From the NCBI GenBank assembly GCA_015494535.1, contig WGBC01000026.1, positions 1 to 64,000 of the forward strand: a stretch of 64,000 nt of DNA, in the 5' to 3' direction. This document shows, piece by piece, positions 53,501 through 63,076 of the stretch; positions within the stretch are counted from its first letter, which is position 1, and every line of letters begins with the position of its first letter. The stretch comes from Nitratiruptor sp. (lineage in GTDB: Bacteria; Campylobacterota; Campylobacteria; Campylobacterales; Nitratiruptoraceae). Both the position numbers and the translations under genes were made by a program. The notes below the pieces were generated by a model. That model saw nothing but the letters and a program-made list of their open reading frames with translations, was not told the origin of the DNA and did no database searches.

Positions 53501-54316
53501 CTATATACCACTTTTTTTGCTTAAGCAAAAGGCGATTCCTTTTTCGTAATAGGCAGCCTCATTGATAAATACCCCATAACATGCATCCCTATCAAAAAAA
53601 TACTCCTTCTCATCAAATCCCAAAAATATCGGATCGCCTTTATGCAATAGTTGATAATCCCTACCAGCAAACTCTGGATGGATCATGGCTGCAATCTCGC
53701 CATCTTTTCTTGGAAAATCGATTGTATCAAATATATCATAGCACTCTACCTCTTCATCCATACTCTCCTCTTTTTGCAAAATATCAAGAGCTCTGTGCAC
53801 CACTTTTAAAGTTTTAAAAAAAAGTTCACTATCCAAAACCCCTTGGCATATTGGGCCAACTTCAATAGTGATGGAGGCTGGCACAATGGAGTTGATAAAT
53901 GCCCCCTCATCGGTGGAAAACCAGCGCAAAATCCTCACTTCCTCAAATTCGCTAGCTAAAATCTTGGCCACGTTTTCACTGAGCTTCTCTTGAGAGCTGA
54001 GCACGATGGTGATGCCCATATTTGCGGTCGTGGTATGCAAATCTATCAAAAAGTCGCAATCTCTCAAACGATCCTTTATCACTTTTGCCCTCTCAAACTC
54101 ATAAATATGGCTGTCTTGCATAAGCTTGGCTTTATCAAATGATCTGTTAAGATCGTAGTCTATATATCTTCTGCACTCCTTGATAGCTTTTGGATTTGCC
54201 AAAAGGAGATCTAGTTGCAATTCTTTGGGGCTCAATCCATCACTTTGCAGCTTTTTGACTAGATACACTCCCAAAAGCTCATTGCCATGCACGCCGCCAC
54301 TAATTGTTACACGCAT
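53501..54316 (-). CDS. Succinylglutamate desuccinylase / aspartoacylase family protein
   Basis: 271 residues from ATG 54316 (MRVTISGGVHGNE), with AAAGGA upstream; the adjacent ATG 54319 is possible. Zinc motif GGVHGNE gives His and Glu ligands near 9-12, the NPKA/R-R region (YDLNRSF) binds the carboxylate and DLHTTT the third ligand and catalytic region. M14-fold enzymes of this group remove N-acyl groups from aspartate or glutamate. Resembles AspA more than AstE, with no arginine-degradation genes near. Its place next to the ligase/peptidase genes may be meaningful. Confidence 0.88.
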   Translation of the reverse strand: MRVTISGGVHGNELLGVYLVKKLQSDGLSPKELQLDLLLANPKAIKECRRYIDYDLNRSFDKAKLMQDSHIYEFERAKVIKDRLRDCDFLIDLHTTTANMGITIVLSSQEKLSENVAKILASEFEEVRILRWFSTDEGAFINSIVPASITIEVGPICQGVLDSELFFKTLKVVHRALDILQKEESMDEEVECYDIFDTIDFPRKDGEIAAMIHPEFAGRDYQLLHKGDPIFLGFDEKEYFFDRDACYGVFINEAAYYEKGIAFCLSKKSGI

Positions 54317-54363
54317 CATATTCCTTTTGCTTTTTTTGTATAATAGCAAGAAAAAGAGGTTTG

Positions 54364-55551
54364 ATGAATAGTTACAGGCTGCTTTTTGAATCCGAATACG
54401 AAGACGTGATAGAAAAACTAAAAAGCGAGAGGGATCGAAACATCACCGGCTACTACGATCTGCCTTTTGATTCCATCAAGCTTCCAAAAAAAGATTTTCA
54501 AGAAATCGTACTTATTGGCATAGGGGGCTCATCTCTTGGAACAAGAGCAATTGATAGCTTCTTGCGCTTAAAACGCAAAGCCAAAAAGATCCACTACCTG
54601 GACAATCCCGATCCCGTCGCATTCAAAAATAAATTAAGCAGAATAGATCCCACAAATTCCCTTTTCATTCTCATCTCGAAATCCGGTACCACATTAGAGA
54701 CCATTACGCAGTTTAAAGCCCTCTTACATTACTTCAATCTTGATTTATCCCAAGATGCCAAGAGATTCATCTTCATTACAGACAGAGACTCCGCCCTTGA
54801 CAAACTAGCCAAAAAGTACCAAATCGAATACTTTTCTATTCCCAAAAACGTTGGCGGCAGGTTTTCTGTTCTTAGCAATGTAGGTATGATTCCCTTGGGG
54901 CTTGCGGGCTATGAAATAGAAAAGATCCTCTATGGAGCCAAGTTTTTCATGCAGCGCTTCTTCGCTAAAAAAGAGACAACTATTCTCAAAAAGGCCTCGT
55001 TTCTAGCCAAAAATTGGCAACAGTATCCAATGAACGTGCTCTTTTCCTATGCTAATGAGCTGGAAAACTTCAATAAGTGGTATATGCAGCTATGGGGTGA
55101 GTCTTTGGGCAAAATCGATGCGCACGGCCAATCGGTAGGGCTTACGCCAATTACGCTGATAGGTCCCAGAGATCAGCACTCCTTCTTGCAGCTTCTAGCC
55201 CAAGGGCCAATCGATAAGAGCGTAACGTTTCTAAGGATCGCAAATTTCGAAGAGGATCTGCTCATCCCAAACTGCAGCTTGCCATATCTTGAGAGCACCG
55301 ATTTTATCAATGGACTCACCTTCGGCCAGATGGTAAATGAGCAAGCCAAAGCCACCATGAAGAGCCTCAAAAAGCGCAATATGCCAATCGATGAGATAAT
55401 CCTGCCTTGCATCAACGAAGAGAGTATCGGGGAGCTTATCGTCTATTTCGAGCTGCTCACTTCCAGCGTGGGAGCGCTCTTAGAAATTAATACCTACGAT
55501 CAGCCAGGGGTTGAAGAGGGCAAAAGGATTTTGCGCGAAACTATCGGCTAA
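54364..55551 (+). CDS. pgi: Glucose-6-phosphate isomerase
   Basis: 395 residues from ATG 54364 after AGAGG; the longer reading from 54304 runs through the upstream promoter region of the divergent gene. Short form as in Campylobacterota. VLIGIGGSSLGTRA, LISKSGTTLET and the QHSFLQLLAQGP segments mark the sugar-phosphate sites. Interconverts glucose-6-phosphate and fructose-6-phosphate for gluconeogenesis. Convergent with metE with a hairpin over the stops. Confidence 0.95.
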   Translation: MNSYRLLFESEYEDVIEKLKSERDRNITGYYDLPFDSIKLPKKDFQEIVLIGIGGSSLGTRAIDSFLRLKRKAKKIHYLDNPDPVAFKNKLSRIDPTNSLFILISKSGTTLETITQFKALLHYFNLDLSQDAKRFIFITDRDSALDKLAKKYQIEYFSIPKNVGGRFSVLSNVGMIPLGLAGYEIEKILYGAKFFMQRFFAKKETTILKKASFLAKNWQQYPMNVLFSYANELENFNKWYMQLWGESLGKIDAHGQSVGLTPITLIGPRDQHSFLQLLAQGPIDKSVTFLRIANFEEDLLIPNCSLPYLESTDFINGLTFGQMVNEQAKATMKSLKKRNMPIDEIILPCINEESIGELIVYFELLTSSVGALLEINTYDQPGVEEGKRILRETIG

Positions 55552-55570
55552 AGCCAGCAGAAGCTGGCTT
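55551..55570. terminator. Bidirectional hairpin between pgi and metE
   Basis: AAGCCAGC at 55551-55558 and GCTGGCTT at 55563-55570 form a perfect 8-bp stem with tetraloop AGAA, in the gap between the two convergent stops. Short of T-runs, so termination may be partial. Confidence 0.5.
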
Positions 55571-57824
55571 ATAGCTTGATGATGCGGCTTCGCACATCTT
55601 TAGTGGCTTCTACCATGTTTTTTAGAGATGGAATCACCTCTTCCCATTTTCGTGTTTTCAAACCACAATCCGGATTTATCCATAGCTGCTTTGCTGGCAA
55701 TACCTGCAGACGGTTTTCGATCTCTTTAATAAGCTCCTCTTTGCTTGGCACGCGAGGGCTATGAATATCATACACCCCTGCTCCCACCTCTTTTTGGTAG
55801 TCGTAGTTTTTGAAGGCTTCCAAGAGCCTATTGCCATTTCTAGCAGTTTCGATAGAGATAACTTCCGCATCCATCGCATCTATGGTTGGCATAATGTCGT
55901 TGAAGTCGCTATAACACATGTGGGTATGGATTTGGGTTTGGGGCTTTGCGGGAGCTGTGGCGATTTTGAAGCTCTCCACCGCTACTCTTTCATATTCGGC
56001 TCTATTTTCTTGTCGCAATGGGTAACCCTCTTTGAAAGCAGCTTCGTCCACTTGAATGATCTTGATGCCAGCTTCTTGCAAGTCCGCCACTTCATCGGCG
56101 ATTGCCAAAGCCATCTGTTTGTAGACCTTTTCACGCTCAAGATCATCCCTTACAAATGACCAATTGAGCATCGTTACTGGACCTGTAAGCATCCCTTTGA
56201 CAATTTTGTCAGTACGACTTTGAGCATAGGTAATCCACTCTACCGTCATAGGAGCTGGCCTGCTCACGTCCCCAAAAATAATTGGAGGCTTGACGCACCT
56301 ACTTCCATAGCTTTGTACCCAGCCATTTTCGCTAAATGCCACGCCTTCAAGCATTTGGCCAAAGTATTCCACCATGTCATTGCGCTCAAACTCCCCATGC
56401 ACCAAAATATCCAAGCCCACATCCTCTTGGACTTTGATGCAGTAATCGATAAATTCGCGCATCTTTGCTTTATACTCTGCTTCGCTAATTACTCCATCTT
56501 TGAAATCTTTGCGAACTTTCCTTACCTCTGGCGTTTGAGGGAAACTACCTATTGTAGTGGTTGGTAAGATTGGATAGCTAAGGAGTTCATGCTGAATCCG
56601 TAAGCGCTTGGTAGCCGGCATGGAGCGCTCTTTTTGCTCTTGGGTTAAGTTTTGTAAGCGCTCTTGGACTGCTTCATTGTGGATTTGCAACGATGTTTTT
56701 CTGGTTGCATTTGCCGCTTTGTTGGCTTCATAAAGCCTACTATCTTTGCCTAACTCTTTGCCGCGATAGAGTTTATCAATAATACGAAGCTCATCAAGCT
56801 TCTCATTGGCAAAAGCAAGCCAGCTTTTTATGTTGCTATCAAGCTTTTCTTCATAGCGCAGGGTATAAGGCACATGCAAAAGAGAGCAGCTTGTAGAGAC
56901 TATTACTTGCTCTTTATCGATTGGCAAACTTCGCAGGAATTTTACTTTCTCATCGATATCGCTAATCCAGATATTTCTGCCATCCACAATCCCTGCAATT
57001 AACTTTTTATCGCTTTTTGCAAATCTTTCAATAGCCTCAATATTGTTCTTACCATAGACTAAATCTAGTCCAATGCCGCTAATTGGCATATCAAGAAGAA
57101 TTTCTACAGCCTCTAAAGCGTGTTCAAAATATGTAACCACACATAGCTCCAACCCTGCCACTGCTAACTGATCATAAACTTTAAGAGCCTCTAGCTGCTT
57201 TTGAGTTGGATCTTTGACAAGGGCTGGCTCATCAAACTGCACAACTTTGACGCCATTTTGAGCTAGCTCTTCTAAAATCTGTCGATAGATTGGCAGGATT
57301 TTTTCTATAAGATCTAACGGATCGATACCATCAATCGTTCTAGAAAAACTCAAAAATGTCACAGGGCCGATGAGATTAACTTTTGGTTCAATCCCCAAAG
57401 CTTTAGCCTCTTTATACTCTTGCACTATTTTAGAGGTATTTGGGCTAAATGAACTCTTTTTGTGAAGTTGCGGCACGAAGTAATGGTAGTTGGTATTGAG
57501 CCACTTTGTCATAGGTAAAGCTTTATGCCTCGCATCGCCACGCGCCATAGCGAAATAGCGATCAATTCCACTGAGATCTTTGTATTCATCAGGTTCACAC
57601 CCAAGCAAAACAATCATATCAATCATTTGATCATAGTAGCTAAAATCATTACAGCTAATATATTCGATCCCAGCCTCTTTTTGGTACTGCCAGTGGCGAG
57701 CTCTTAGCTCTTTAGCCACACTCTCTAGCTCTTCAAATCCAATTTCACCTCTCCAATACTTTTCCAAAGCAAATTTAAGCTCTCTTTTTTCACCAATTCG
57801 AGGATATCCTATAACGTAAGGCAT
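55569..57824 (-). CDS. metE: Cobalamin-independent methionine synthase MetE
   Basis: 751 residues, full length. Transfers methyl from 5-methyltetrahydropteroyltri-glutamate to homocysteine. Two TIM-barrel halves: N-terminal (1-360, GYPRIGEKRELKFALEKYW) and C-terminal catalytic (420-745), with zinc ligands in IHTHMCYSDF (His, Cys) and NPDCGLKTR (Cys). AAGGAG precedes ATG 57824. A 354-base leader separates it from yqgF; no methionine-type riboswitch could be recognised there. Confidence 0.97.
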   Translation of the reverse strand: MPYVIGYPRIGEKRELKFALEKYWRGEIGFEELESVAKELRARHWQYQKEAGIEYISCNDFSYYDQMIDMIVLLGCEPDEYKDLSGIDRYFAMARGDARHKALPMTKWLNTNYHYFVPQLHKKSSFSPNTSKIVQEYKEAKALGIEPKVNLIGPVTFLSFSRTIDGIDPLDLIEKILPIYRQILEELAQNGVKVVQFDEPALVKDPTQKQLEALKVYDQLAVAGLELCVVTYFEHALEAVEILLDMPISGIGLDLVYGKNNIEAIERFAKSDKKLIAGIVDGRNIWISDIDEKVKFLRSLPIDKEQVIVSTSCSLLHVPYTLRYEEKLDSNIKSWLAFANEKLDELRIIDKLYRGKELGKDSRLYEANKAANATRKTSLQIHNEAVQERLQNLTQEQKERSMPATKRLRIQHELLSYPILPTTTIGSFPQTPEVRKVRKDFKDGVISEAEYKAKMREFIDYCIKVQEDVGLDILVHGEFERNDMVEYFGQMLEGVAFSENGWVQSYGSRCVKPPIIFGDVSRPAPMTVEWITYAQSRTDKIVKGMLTGPVTMLNWSFVRDDLEREKVYKQMALAIADEVADLQEAGIKIIQVDEAAFKEGYPLRQENRAEYERVAVESFKIATAPAKPQTQIHTHMCYSDFNDIMPTIDAMDAEVISIETARNGNRLLEAFKNYDYQKEVGAGVYDIHSPRVPSKEELIKEIENRLQVLPAKQLWINPDCGLKTRKWEEVIPSLKNMVEATKDVRSRIIKL

Positions 57825-58178
57825 TGTATCTCCTTGTAAAAATTTTTAATATTTAAAAGCGATCAATAGAAGATGCAAAATGGAGGAGCAATACCAGTTT
57901 TTGTATAGCGACACTTACAAACAGGGGGTTTTTTGATGCGTGAAAGTCGCAGGACTTTATGAGCTAAACAAGCAAAAAACATATTGCAATAGCAAGGTTT
58001 AACCTGAAAAAGAGTTGAGGTCTTGTTTTCTAAAAGCTCATCGGGTGGATCGTCGCTGCTTTCATATTGTATAATATTATATCGATAAAAGCGTACAGAG
58101 GTGATAATTTTTTGCAAAATTACGCCTGCATTTGTAGCAGTCATCGCACGAAGGCTAAAGTAGTTTTTCTTAAAGCCT
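57825..58178. other. 354-base intergenic region between yqgF and metE without a confident gene
   Basis: The longest gap in the window without an assigned gene. An open frame at 57863-58222 (minus) exists but starts inside yqgF and its composition (CYCNMFFACLAH, Cys-rich end) is not convincing. Visible structure: an 8-bp inverted repeat GGCTAAAG 58153-58160 / CTTTAGCC 58177-58184 over the yqgF stop, a 6-bp hairpin AAAGTC 57943-57948 / GACTTT 57953-57958, and a TATAAT-like stretch near 58070-58090. It probably holds the metE promoter and a long leader; a decayed repeat or gene is an alternative. Confidence 0.5.
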
Positions 58179-58559
58179 TTAGCCACCAAGAAGCCACCTC
58201 TCCAAAATCTTTTGTGCAGCAATGGAGTCTAGGCGACCATCCTTTTTATGTTTCATAACGCCTTTGGTAGCCTCTTTGGCTTCATGGCTCGTAAAACCTT
58301 CATCCACATAGAAAACCTCTCCATCAAAGTCCAATAGACTCACAAAATGGCGTATTCTTCTACTCATCTCCTCTTTGCTGCTGCCATCTGGGATGCCTAC
58401 AATGAGCTTTTCTATCTGCCATTGGTGCAAAAACTCGCTCACCTCTCGCGCTGCTTGCTCGCGATTTTTCCTAAAAATTGGAGTTTGCGGCAATGCTATC
58501 TTGCCATCCAAGCTTATGGCCACGCCTATGCGCTTTAGCCCCACGTCCAAAGCCGCCAC
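58179..58559 (-). CDS. yqgF: Putative pre-16S rRNA nuclease YqgF/RuvX
   Basis: 126 residues from GTG 58559, one base after the mnmE stop; the longer frame from 58637 lies inside mnmE. RNase H-like fold: [18 protein letters not shown] with the first catalytic Asp, [26 protein letters not shown] and [13 protein letters not shown] with the last Asp. Matures the 16S rRNA 5' end. Follows mnmE directly and is probably co-transcribed. Confidence 0.92.
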   Translation of the reverse strand: MAALDVGLKRIGVAISLDGKIALPQTPIFRKNREQAAREVSEFLHQWQIEKLIVGIPDGSSKEEMSRRIRHFVSLLDFDGEVFYVDEGFTSHEAKEATKGVMKHKKDGRLDSIAAQKILERWLLGG

Positions 58560-58560
58560 C

Positions 58561-59904
58561 CTACTTGCCAAGGCAAAACTCCCCAAACATCTTATCAAGC
58601 AGCTCGCTGCTTTCCATCGGCCTAGTAATCGATCCAATATAACGCAAAGCTTCGTTTATATGAAAAGCAAAGATCTCCAACTCTCCCATCTGCAGCGGAG
58701 AGAATGCGGCTTCTATCTCTTGCAGAGTATTTTGTACCGCATCAATTTGCCTTTTGGAGATAAGCAAAATCTCCTCTGTATTAGCGTAATTAGCAAGTAT
58801 CTCTTGTAGTCTCTCAATCAAAGCTGAAATGTCTTCTTTGACGCTTAACCTCAAAGCAGGCCACCCTTCTAGCTGCGCCACTGCGCCTCTATCTACTTTA
58901 TTGAGCACGACGATGATATCCTTTTTCTCTCTGTACTCCTCTATCAGCTTCAAAATCTTCTCATCCTCATCATCCAAAGGCTTGCTCGCATCGAACATCG
59001 CGATGACTATATCGCTCTCCTCGATTGCCGCAATGCTGCGTTCAATTCCTATCTTTTCTATCTCATCCTTGGCCTCGCGTATGCCTGCGGTATCTACAAA
59101 GCGTACAAGATGTGAGCCAATTCTAACACTCTCTTCGATGGTGTCTCTAGTGGTTCCTGCAATATCGCTCACAATGGCCCTCTCGTATGAGAGGAGTGCA
59201 TTGAGGAGGCTGCTTTTACCTGTATTTGGCTTGCCGACAATCGCCACTTTGAAGCCATCAATCAATCCTTCTCTTCGCTTACTGGAAGCTACGGTATTAG
59301 CGAGCAATTTTTGAATCTCATGCAGCTGCTCAACCATCTGCTCTTGCAAATCCTGGGGCAGATCCTCTTCTGCATAGTCGATGTTCACTTCCACATAGGC
59401 TAAAATACGAATGAGCTTCTGGCGGATATCTTCGACAAACTCTTTGAGCTCACCTTTGAGCTGGCGTGCCAAAATCTTGGCTGCATCTTCGCTCTTGGCT
59501 TCGATTATTTTGGCTATCGCTTCAGCTTCACTCAAGTCTATTTTGCCATTGATAAATGCTCGTTTGCTAAACTCCCCAGGCTCTGCCAGTCTCGCTCCTG
59601 CTTCGAACACGGCATCAAGCACCATTTTGGCTACCACCACACCACCATGACACTGAAACTCTACGATATCCTCGCCTGTGAAACTATACGGAGCTTGAAA
59701 GTAGATAAGGATGCCTTGATCGATAAGAGTGTTATCAAGAGTATATATAGATCGAAGATGTGCTTTTCTTGGAAAGAGATCTTTTTTGGTAAGCTTTTTG
59801 GCAATGGTAAGTGCCTCTGGACCGCTCACTCTTACAATCGCGATGGAACCAACCCCCAAAGGGGTGGCTATCGCGGCGATGGTATCAGTTTTTTCTAAAC
59901 TCAT
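58561..59904 (-). CDS. mnmE: tRNA uridine-5-carboxymethylaminomethyl modification GTPase MnmE
   Basis: 447 residues. N-terminal folate-binding domain (1-115), helical domain, inserted G domain with [28 protein letters not shown] and NKVD (about 220-370), and the C-terminal CLGK, in which the Cys is functionally important. Works with MnmG on wobble U34 of tRNAs. Overlaps jag by 20 bases. Confidence 0.97.
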   Translation of the reverse strand: MSLEKTDTIAAIATPLGVGSIAIVRVSGPEALTIAKKLTKKDLFPRKAHLRSIYTLDNTLIDQGILIYFQAPYSFTGEDIVEFQCHGGVVVAKMVLDAVFEAGARLAEPGEFSKRAFINGKIDLSEAEAIAKIIEAKSEDAAKILARQLKGELKEFVEDIRQKLIRILAYVEVNIDYAEEDLPQDLQEQMVEQLHEIQKLLANTVASSKRREGLIDGFKVAIVGKPNTGKSSLLNALLSYERAIVSDIAGTTRDTIEESVRIGSHLVRFVDTAGIREAKDEIEKIGIERSIAAIEESDIVIAMFDASKPLDDEDEKILKLIEEYREKKDIIVVLNKVDRGAVAQLEGWPALRLSVKEDISALIERLQEILANYANTEEILLISKRQIDAVQNTLQEIEAAFSPLQMGELEIFAFHINEALRYIGSITRPMESSELLDKMFGEFCLGK

Positions 59905-60613
59905 TAACGATAATATACTTCTCTTGGTTTCTCTCTCTGATAGCTACATATTTATCTGGAAAAGCTTCTCTTAATTGTCTAAGTGCAATCTGAATAAGTA
60001 CGCCATCAAGAGGTTTAGTTTGGCCTCTACCCTCTTTTTTGATACGCTCAATCAAAGGAGCAAGATAGGCTCTAATCATCTCCTCTTGCGTTTTGAGAAA
60101 CTCAGCGATCTCCAGGCGAATTTGCAAGTTGTATTTTGGGTTGATCCAGTTAAAGAGCATGTATGAGAGAGCTTTATATCGATACCCCTCTTTACCGATG
60201 AGTAGCGCCGCATCCTCGCCACTAAACTCTATTAAAAGCGTATCTTCATTGTATGGCTTCACCTCGACTCTATCGAGTTTGAAGCAGATTTTGTCAAAGA
60301 GGTTTTGTAGAGCAAACTCTACCTCTTGAGCAATTTGTTCTAGATCTTTTTTCTCTTTGTAGAAGTTATCAAAGATTTCATTCTCTTCTCGAGCTATTGT
60401 AGGAAGCGGTTCAGGGATCTCTGGTTTACTCTCTTCTTCTTTTTTGCAATAGACCAAGATGATTGCATTCTTTTTCCCAATGCCAAGAATCCCCTTGGAT
60501 GGGTGCTGCAAAATTTTTGTCTCAAGATCGGCAATGGAACAGTTGAGTTCTTGCGAGGCCTTTTTATAGGCCTCTTCTAAAGTTGGTGCTTCGATTTTAA
60601 TAGGATCTTTCAT
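59885..60613 (-). CDS. jag: Jag/KhpB (EloR) RNA-binding protein
   Basis: 242 residues. Jag-N domain (1-52, TLEEAYKKASQELNC and SKGILGIGKKNA), a linker rich in Glu/Lys, KH domain (about 95-175 with LIGKEGYRYKALSYML) and R3H domain (180-240). RNA-binding partner of KhpA, linked to cell-envelope growth; nearly always next to yidC. Start shares one base with the yidC stop (TAATG). Confidence 0.93.
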   Translation of the reverse strand: MKDPIKIEAPTLEEAYKKASQELNCSIADLETKILQHPSKGILGIGKKNAIILVYCKKEEESKPEIPEPLPTIAREENEIFDNFYKEKKDLEQIAQEVEFALQNLFDKICFKLDRVEVKPYNEDTLLIEFSGEDAALLIGKEGYRYKALSYMLFNWINPKYNLQIRLEIAEFLKTQEEMIRAYLAPLIERIKKEGRGQTKPLDGVLIQIALRQLREAFPDKYVAIRERNQEKYIIVNEFRKN

Positions 60614-62202
60614 TATTTATCCTTATTTACTGACTTTCGCGCCTCGAAAATTTTGTTGACAATGAGTTGCTGGATGATAGAGAGAATATTGTTCACGAAC
60701 CAATAGAGCGTCAAACCTGCCGGGAATGTGAGGAAGAAAAATGTAAAAACAATCGGCAAATAGGTAAAGATCTTCTTTTGCATCGGATCGGTTATGGTAG
60801 TCGGGGTAATCTTTTGGTGGATGAACATCGTCAATCCCATCAATACCGGCAATACAAAATAGGGATCTTTTTGACTCAAATCGGTTATCCACAAAATCCA
60901 AGGCGCCCCTTTGAGTTCAATTGCATTGAGCAATACTCTATATATAGCAAAAAATATAGGGATTTGCAAAAGCATCGGCAAACACCCACCCATTGGGTTT
61001 GCGCCATGTTTTTTGTAAAGCTGCATCATATGGGCGTTCATCTTTTGCGGATCGCCTTTGTATTTTTGCTGGATCTCTTTGATTTTTGGCGCGAGATCTT
61101 TTAGCTTTTGCATAGAGAGCATGCCTTTAAGCGTCAGAGGGAAGAGGATGATACGAATGATTATAGTCAAAATCACAATCGCCCATCCCCAGTTGCCAAC
61201 AAAGTGGTAGAGCGCCAAAAGCGCTTTGAACATAGGTTTAGCGATGAATGTAAAAAAGCCATACTCAATCACATCGGTCAGTTCTGGATTGATACTTTTC
61301 AAAAGCTCATACTCTTTTGGCCCTGCATACCCTTTTACTTGGAATTCTGGGCTTCCTTCTACAAAGAGTATAGGATTGTTTTCGCTATCTTTTGAAACAA
61401 CGACATTGAGTCCACGCTGTAAATCATAAAAGAAGGTCGTATAATACCTATCAAAAGCTGCAGCTATACGCGCTTTTTGAAAAACTTCACTCCCTAAAGC
61501 ATCCCCATCTTCGATGATAGTGAGCGTACCGTCTTGCTCTTTGATGAGCGCGCCATGCACGGTGTAGCCATCAACTCTAACGCTTGGGCGATATCCAGGA
61601 GAAATAAAATACTTATGGCCATTTTGCAGCTTCACATGCACTTCATAGGCGCCAGTAGGATAGACAGTGATCTCTTTAGTTACCGTCTCATTGGAGAGTT
61701 TTTGCGTCAATGTTATCGTTTGCTTGCTTGATAGTTCTATCTCTTTTGCGCCACTGTAGCTATATGGCACCTTAAAGGACTCCTCGTTCAATGCTACGTC
61801 GCTGAATCGAAGTTCCAGTGGTTTTGGAAGTTTTGACTCATCAAAAAGCGCTATCTGTTTACCCTCTTCGTTTTTATACTTTTTCTCTTCCAAAATAATC
61901 TGCTTGATTCTTCCCAATTTGTCGATATAAAGTTCGAATCTTTTGGATTTGATTTTCACCAATACATCGTTATTTGCGCTGTTCTGTACGCTAGCTGGCG
62001 TCTGGGTCGATGGAGCTTTAGTGCTTTGTGTAGCTTGCTGTGGTTGGGGAGCTTGTAGTTGTTGGGAAGTTTTGACAGAGCTGTTTTGCTCGGCAACTGG
62101 CGGGGTTTTTGGCATAAAAAAATAGTCATATACCATCAAAACTATGAGAGAAATAATTGTAGCTAGAAGAACTCGCTGGTTTGTATTCATCTTCTCAAAC
62201 AT
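60613..62202 (-). CDS. yidC: Membrane protein insertase YidC
   Basis: 529 residues, Gram-negative long form. N-terminal helix (about 11-27), Gln/Pro/Ser-rich linker (35-80), periplasmic beta-supersandwich (80-310) and the five-helix insertase core from about 335 (GWAIVILTIIIRIILFPLTLKG) with the cytoplasmic hairpin MQKLKDLAPKIKEIQQKY. Inserts inner-membrane proteins alone or with SecYEG. Follows yidD by three bases. Confidence 0.98.
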   Translation of the reverse strand: MFEKMNTNQRVLLATIISLIVLMVYDYFFMPKTPPVAEQNSSVKTSQQLQAPQPQQATQSTKAPSTQTPASVQNSANNDVLVKIKSKRFELYIDKLGRIKQIILEEKKYKNEEGKQIALFDESKLPKPLELRFSDVALNEESFKVPYSYSGAKEIELSSKQTITLTQKLSNETVTKEITVYPTGAYEVHVKLQNGHKYFISPGYRPSVRVDGYTVHGALIKEQDGTLTIIEDGDALGSEVFQKARIAAAFDRYYTTFFYDLQRGLNVVVSKDSENNPILFVEGSPEFQVKGYAGPKEYELLKSINPELTDVIEYGFFTFIAKPMFKALLALYHFVGNWGWAIVILTIIIRIILFPLTLKGMLSMQKLKDLAPKIKEIQQKYKGDPQKMNAHMMQLYKKHGANPMGGCLPMLLQIPIFFAIYRVLLNAIELKGAPWILWITDLSQKDPYFVLPVLMGLTMFIHQKITPTTITDPMQKKIFTYLPIVFTFFFLTFPAGLTLYWFVNNILSIIQQLIVNKIFEARKSVNKDK

Positions 62203-62205
62203 TGA

Positions 62206-62523
62206 TTAGCCTTTAAAACTTTTTATAAGATAGAAACTGTTTTTATCTTTTGGCACAAGCCAGTAGTGGACATCGATCCTCTTAAAGGATACGTTATGGA
62301 TACGCTTTCTTATCACGGGATAGTCGATCCCTCCAGCAAAAAGCTGATTGCATCGAAGCACCCTTGCAATCGAAAAAATAAAAGCCATGAAAAGATTGTC
62401 TTTTTCAAAGCGCCATTTGGCGTATTCAGAACAGGTTGGATAGTACCTGCAACTGCCATACGATAATAGAGTGAAGACCTTTTGATAAAGCTGCAAAAGG
62501 CCTAATATCGCTTTTCTTACCAT
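62206..62523 (-). CDS. yidD: Membrane protein insertion efficiency factor YidD
   Basis: 105 residues. Family signature LLSYGSCRYYPTCSEYAKWRF with conserved cysteines (about 19-39), then the amphipathic FIFSIARVLRCNQLFAGGIDYPV. Inner-membrane-associated factor that helps YidC. Overlaps the end of rnpA by 7 bases. A little longer than usual at the C-terminus (about 85 in E. coli). Confidence 0.94.
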   Translation of the reverse strand: MVRKAILGLLQLYQKVFTLLSYGSCRYYPTCSEYAKWRFEKDNLFMAFIFSIARVLRCNQLFAGGIDYPVIRKRIHNVSFKRIDVHYWLVPKDKNSFYLIKSFKG

Positions 62524-62834
62524 AATTTTGAAACTACCGTTTTAAACCGCTTTTGCAGTATTGCATATGGCGCTTCCAAAATCTTTGGCTTAGCGACGAA
62601 AACGTACCATCCAGCCTGTAATCTCTCTATTACAGGAATAACCAAAGATCTCAAAATTCTCTTTGCCCTATTTCTTTTGACAGCTTTGCCAACTTTTTTG
62701 CTGGCTACGAAGCCAAATCTTTTGTCACTCGATTTGAGATAAAAAAGCACAAAAAACGGCGTATGAATGCTTTTGCCGTTTTTGTAGACTCTATCAAACT
62801 CTTTTTTGGTTTTAAGAGTTTGAAAACCTTTTAT
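62517..62834 (-). CDS. rnpA: Ribonuclease P protein component RnpA (non-canonical start likely)
   Basis: 105 residues if started at ATA 62834. The frame shows a normal Rnp[50 protein letters not shown] (RNR motif) to the C-terminus. The only ATG/GTG/TTG codon in the frame is GTG 62750, which would delete the conserved FDRVYKNGK segment (77 aa). Upstream the frame is open to a TAG inside rpmH with no standard start; ATA 62834 (overlapping the rpmH stop) and ATT 62843 are the candidates. Alternatively translation is coupled from rpmH or the sequence has an error. Confidence 0.8.
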   Translation of the reverse strand: MKGFQTLKTKKEFDRVYKNGKSIHTPFFVLFYLKSSDKRFGFVASKKVGKAVKRNRAKRILRSLVIPVIERLQAGWYVFVAKPKILEAPYAILQKRFKTVVSKLW

Positions 62835-62965
62835 ACTGCCAATCTTTTTCTGCCTTTTGCACGTCTTGCGTTGATCACTTTTCTTCCGTTTTTGCTCTTC
62901 ATTCTTGCACGAAAGCCGTGTGTTCTTTTTCTACGGGTATTGTGTGGTTGATAAGTTCTTTTCAT
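62831..62965 (-). CDS. rpmH: 50S ribosomal protein L34
   Basis: 44 residues, basic and complete: [20 protein letters not shown] opens and KGRKRLAV closes the chain. Binds 23S rRNA in the large subunit. ATG 62965 follows AAAGGATAGCTAAAG. It heads the rpmH-rnpA-yidD-yidC-jag-mnmE-yqgF run, the conserved order of most bacteria, although here clpB rather than dnaA lies upstream. Overlaps the proposed rnpA start by four bases. Confidence 0.97.
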   Translation of the reverse strand: MKRTYQPHNTRRKRTHGFRARMKSKNGRKVINARRAKGRKRLAV

Positions 62966-63076
62966 CTTTAGCTATCCTTTTATTAAAATTTTGGAGCCTT
63001 AGTTTACTAAAATGAAGCTTAAAAGGTGATTAGTTTATGGGGATTGATAAGGAGTATAGGGGGATGGCCAAAGAGA

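Noticed and set aside
57825-58178. SAM, SAH or cobalamin riboswitch for metE
   Set aside because: None of the conserved cores I know for these classes can be found on the minus strand. A covariance search would be decisive.
57863-58222. 119-codon open frame on the minus strand between yqgF and metE
   Set aside because: It starts inside yqgF, has no ribosome site, and its Cys-rich, low-acidic end does not look like the other proteins here. Kept as an unassigned region.
62517-62750. Short RnpA from GTG 62750
   Set aside because: It would lose the conserved FDRVYKNGK segment, which is encoded in the same frame just upstream.
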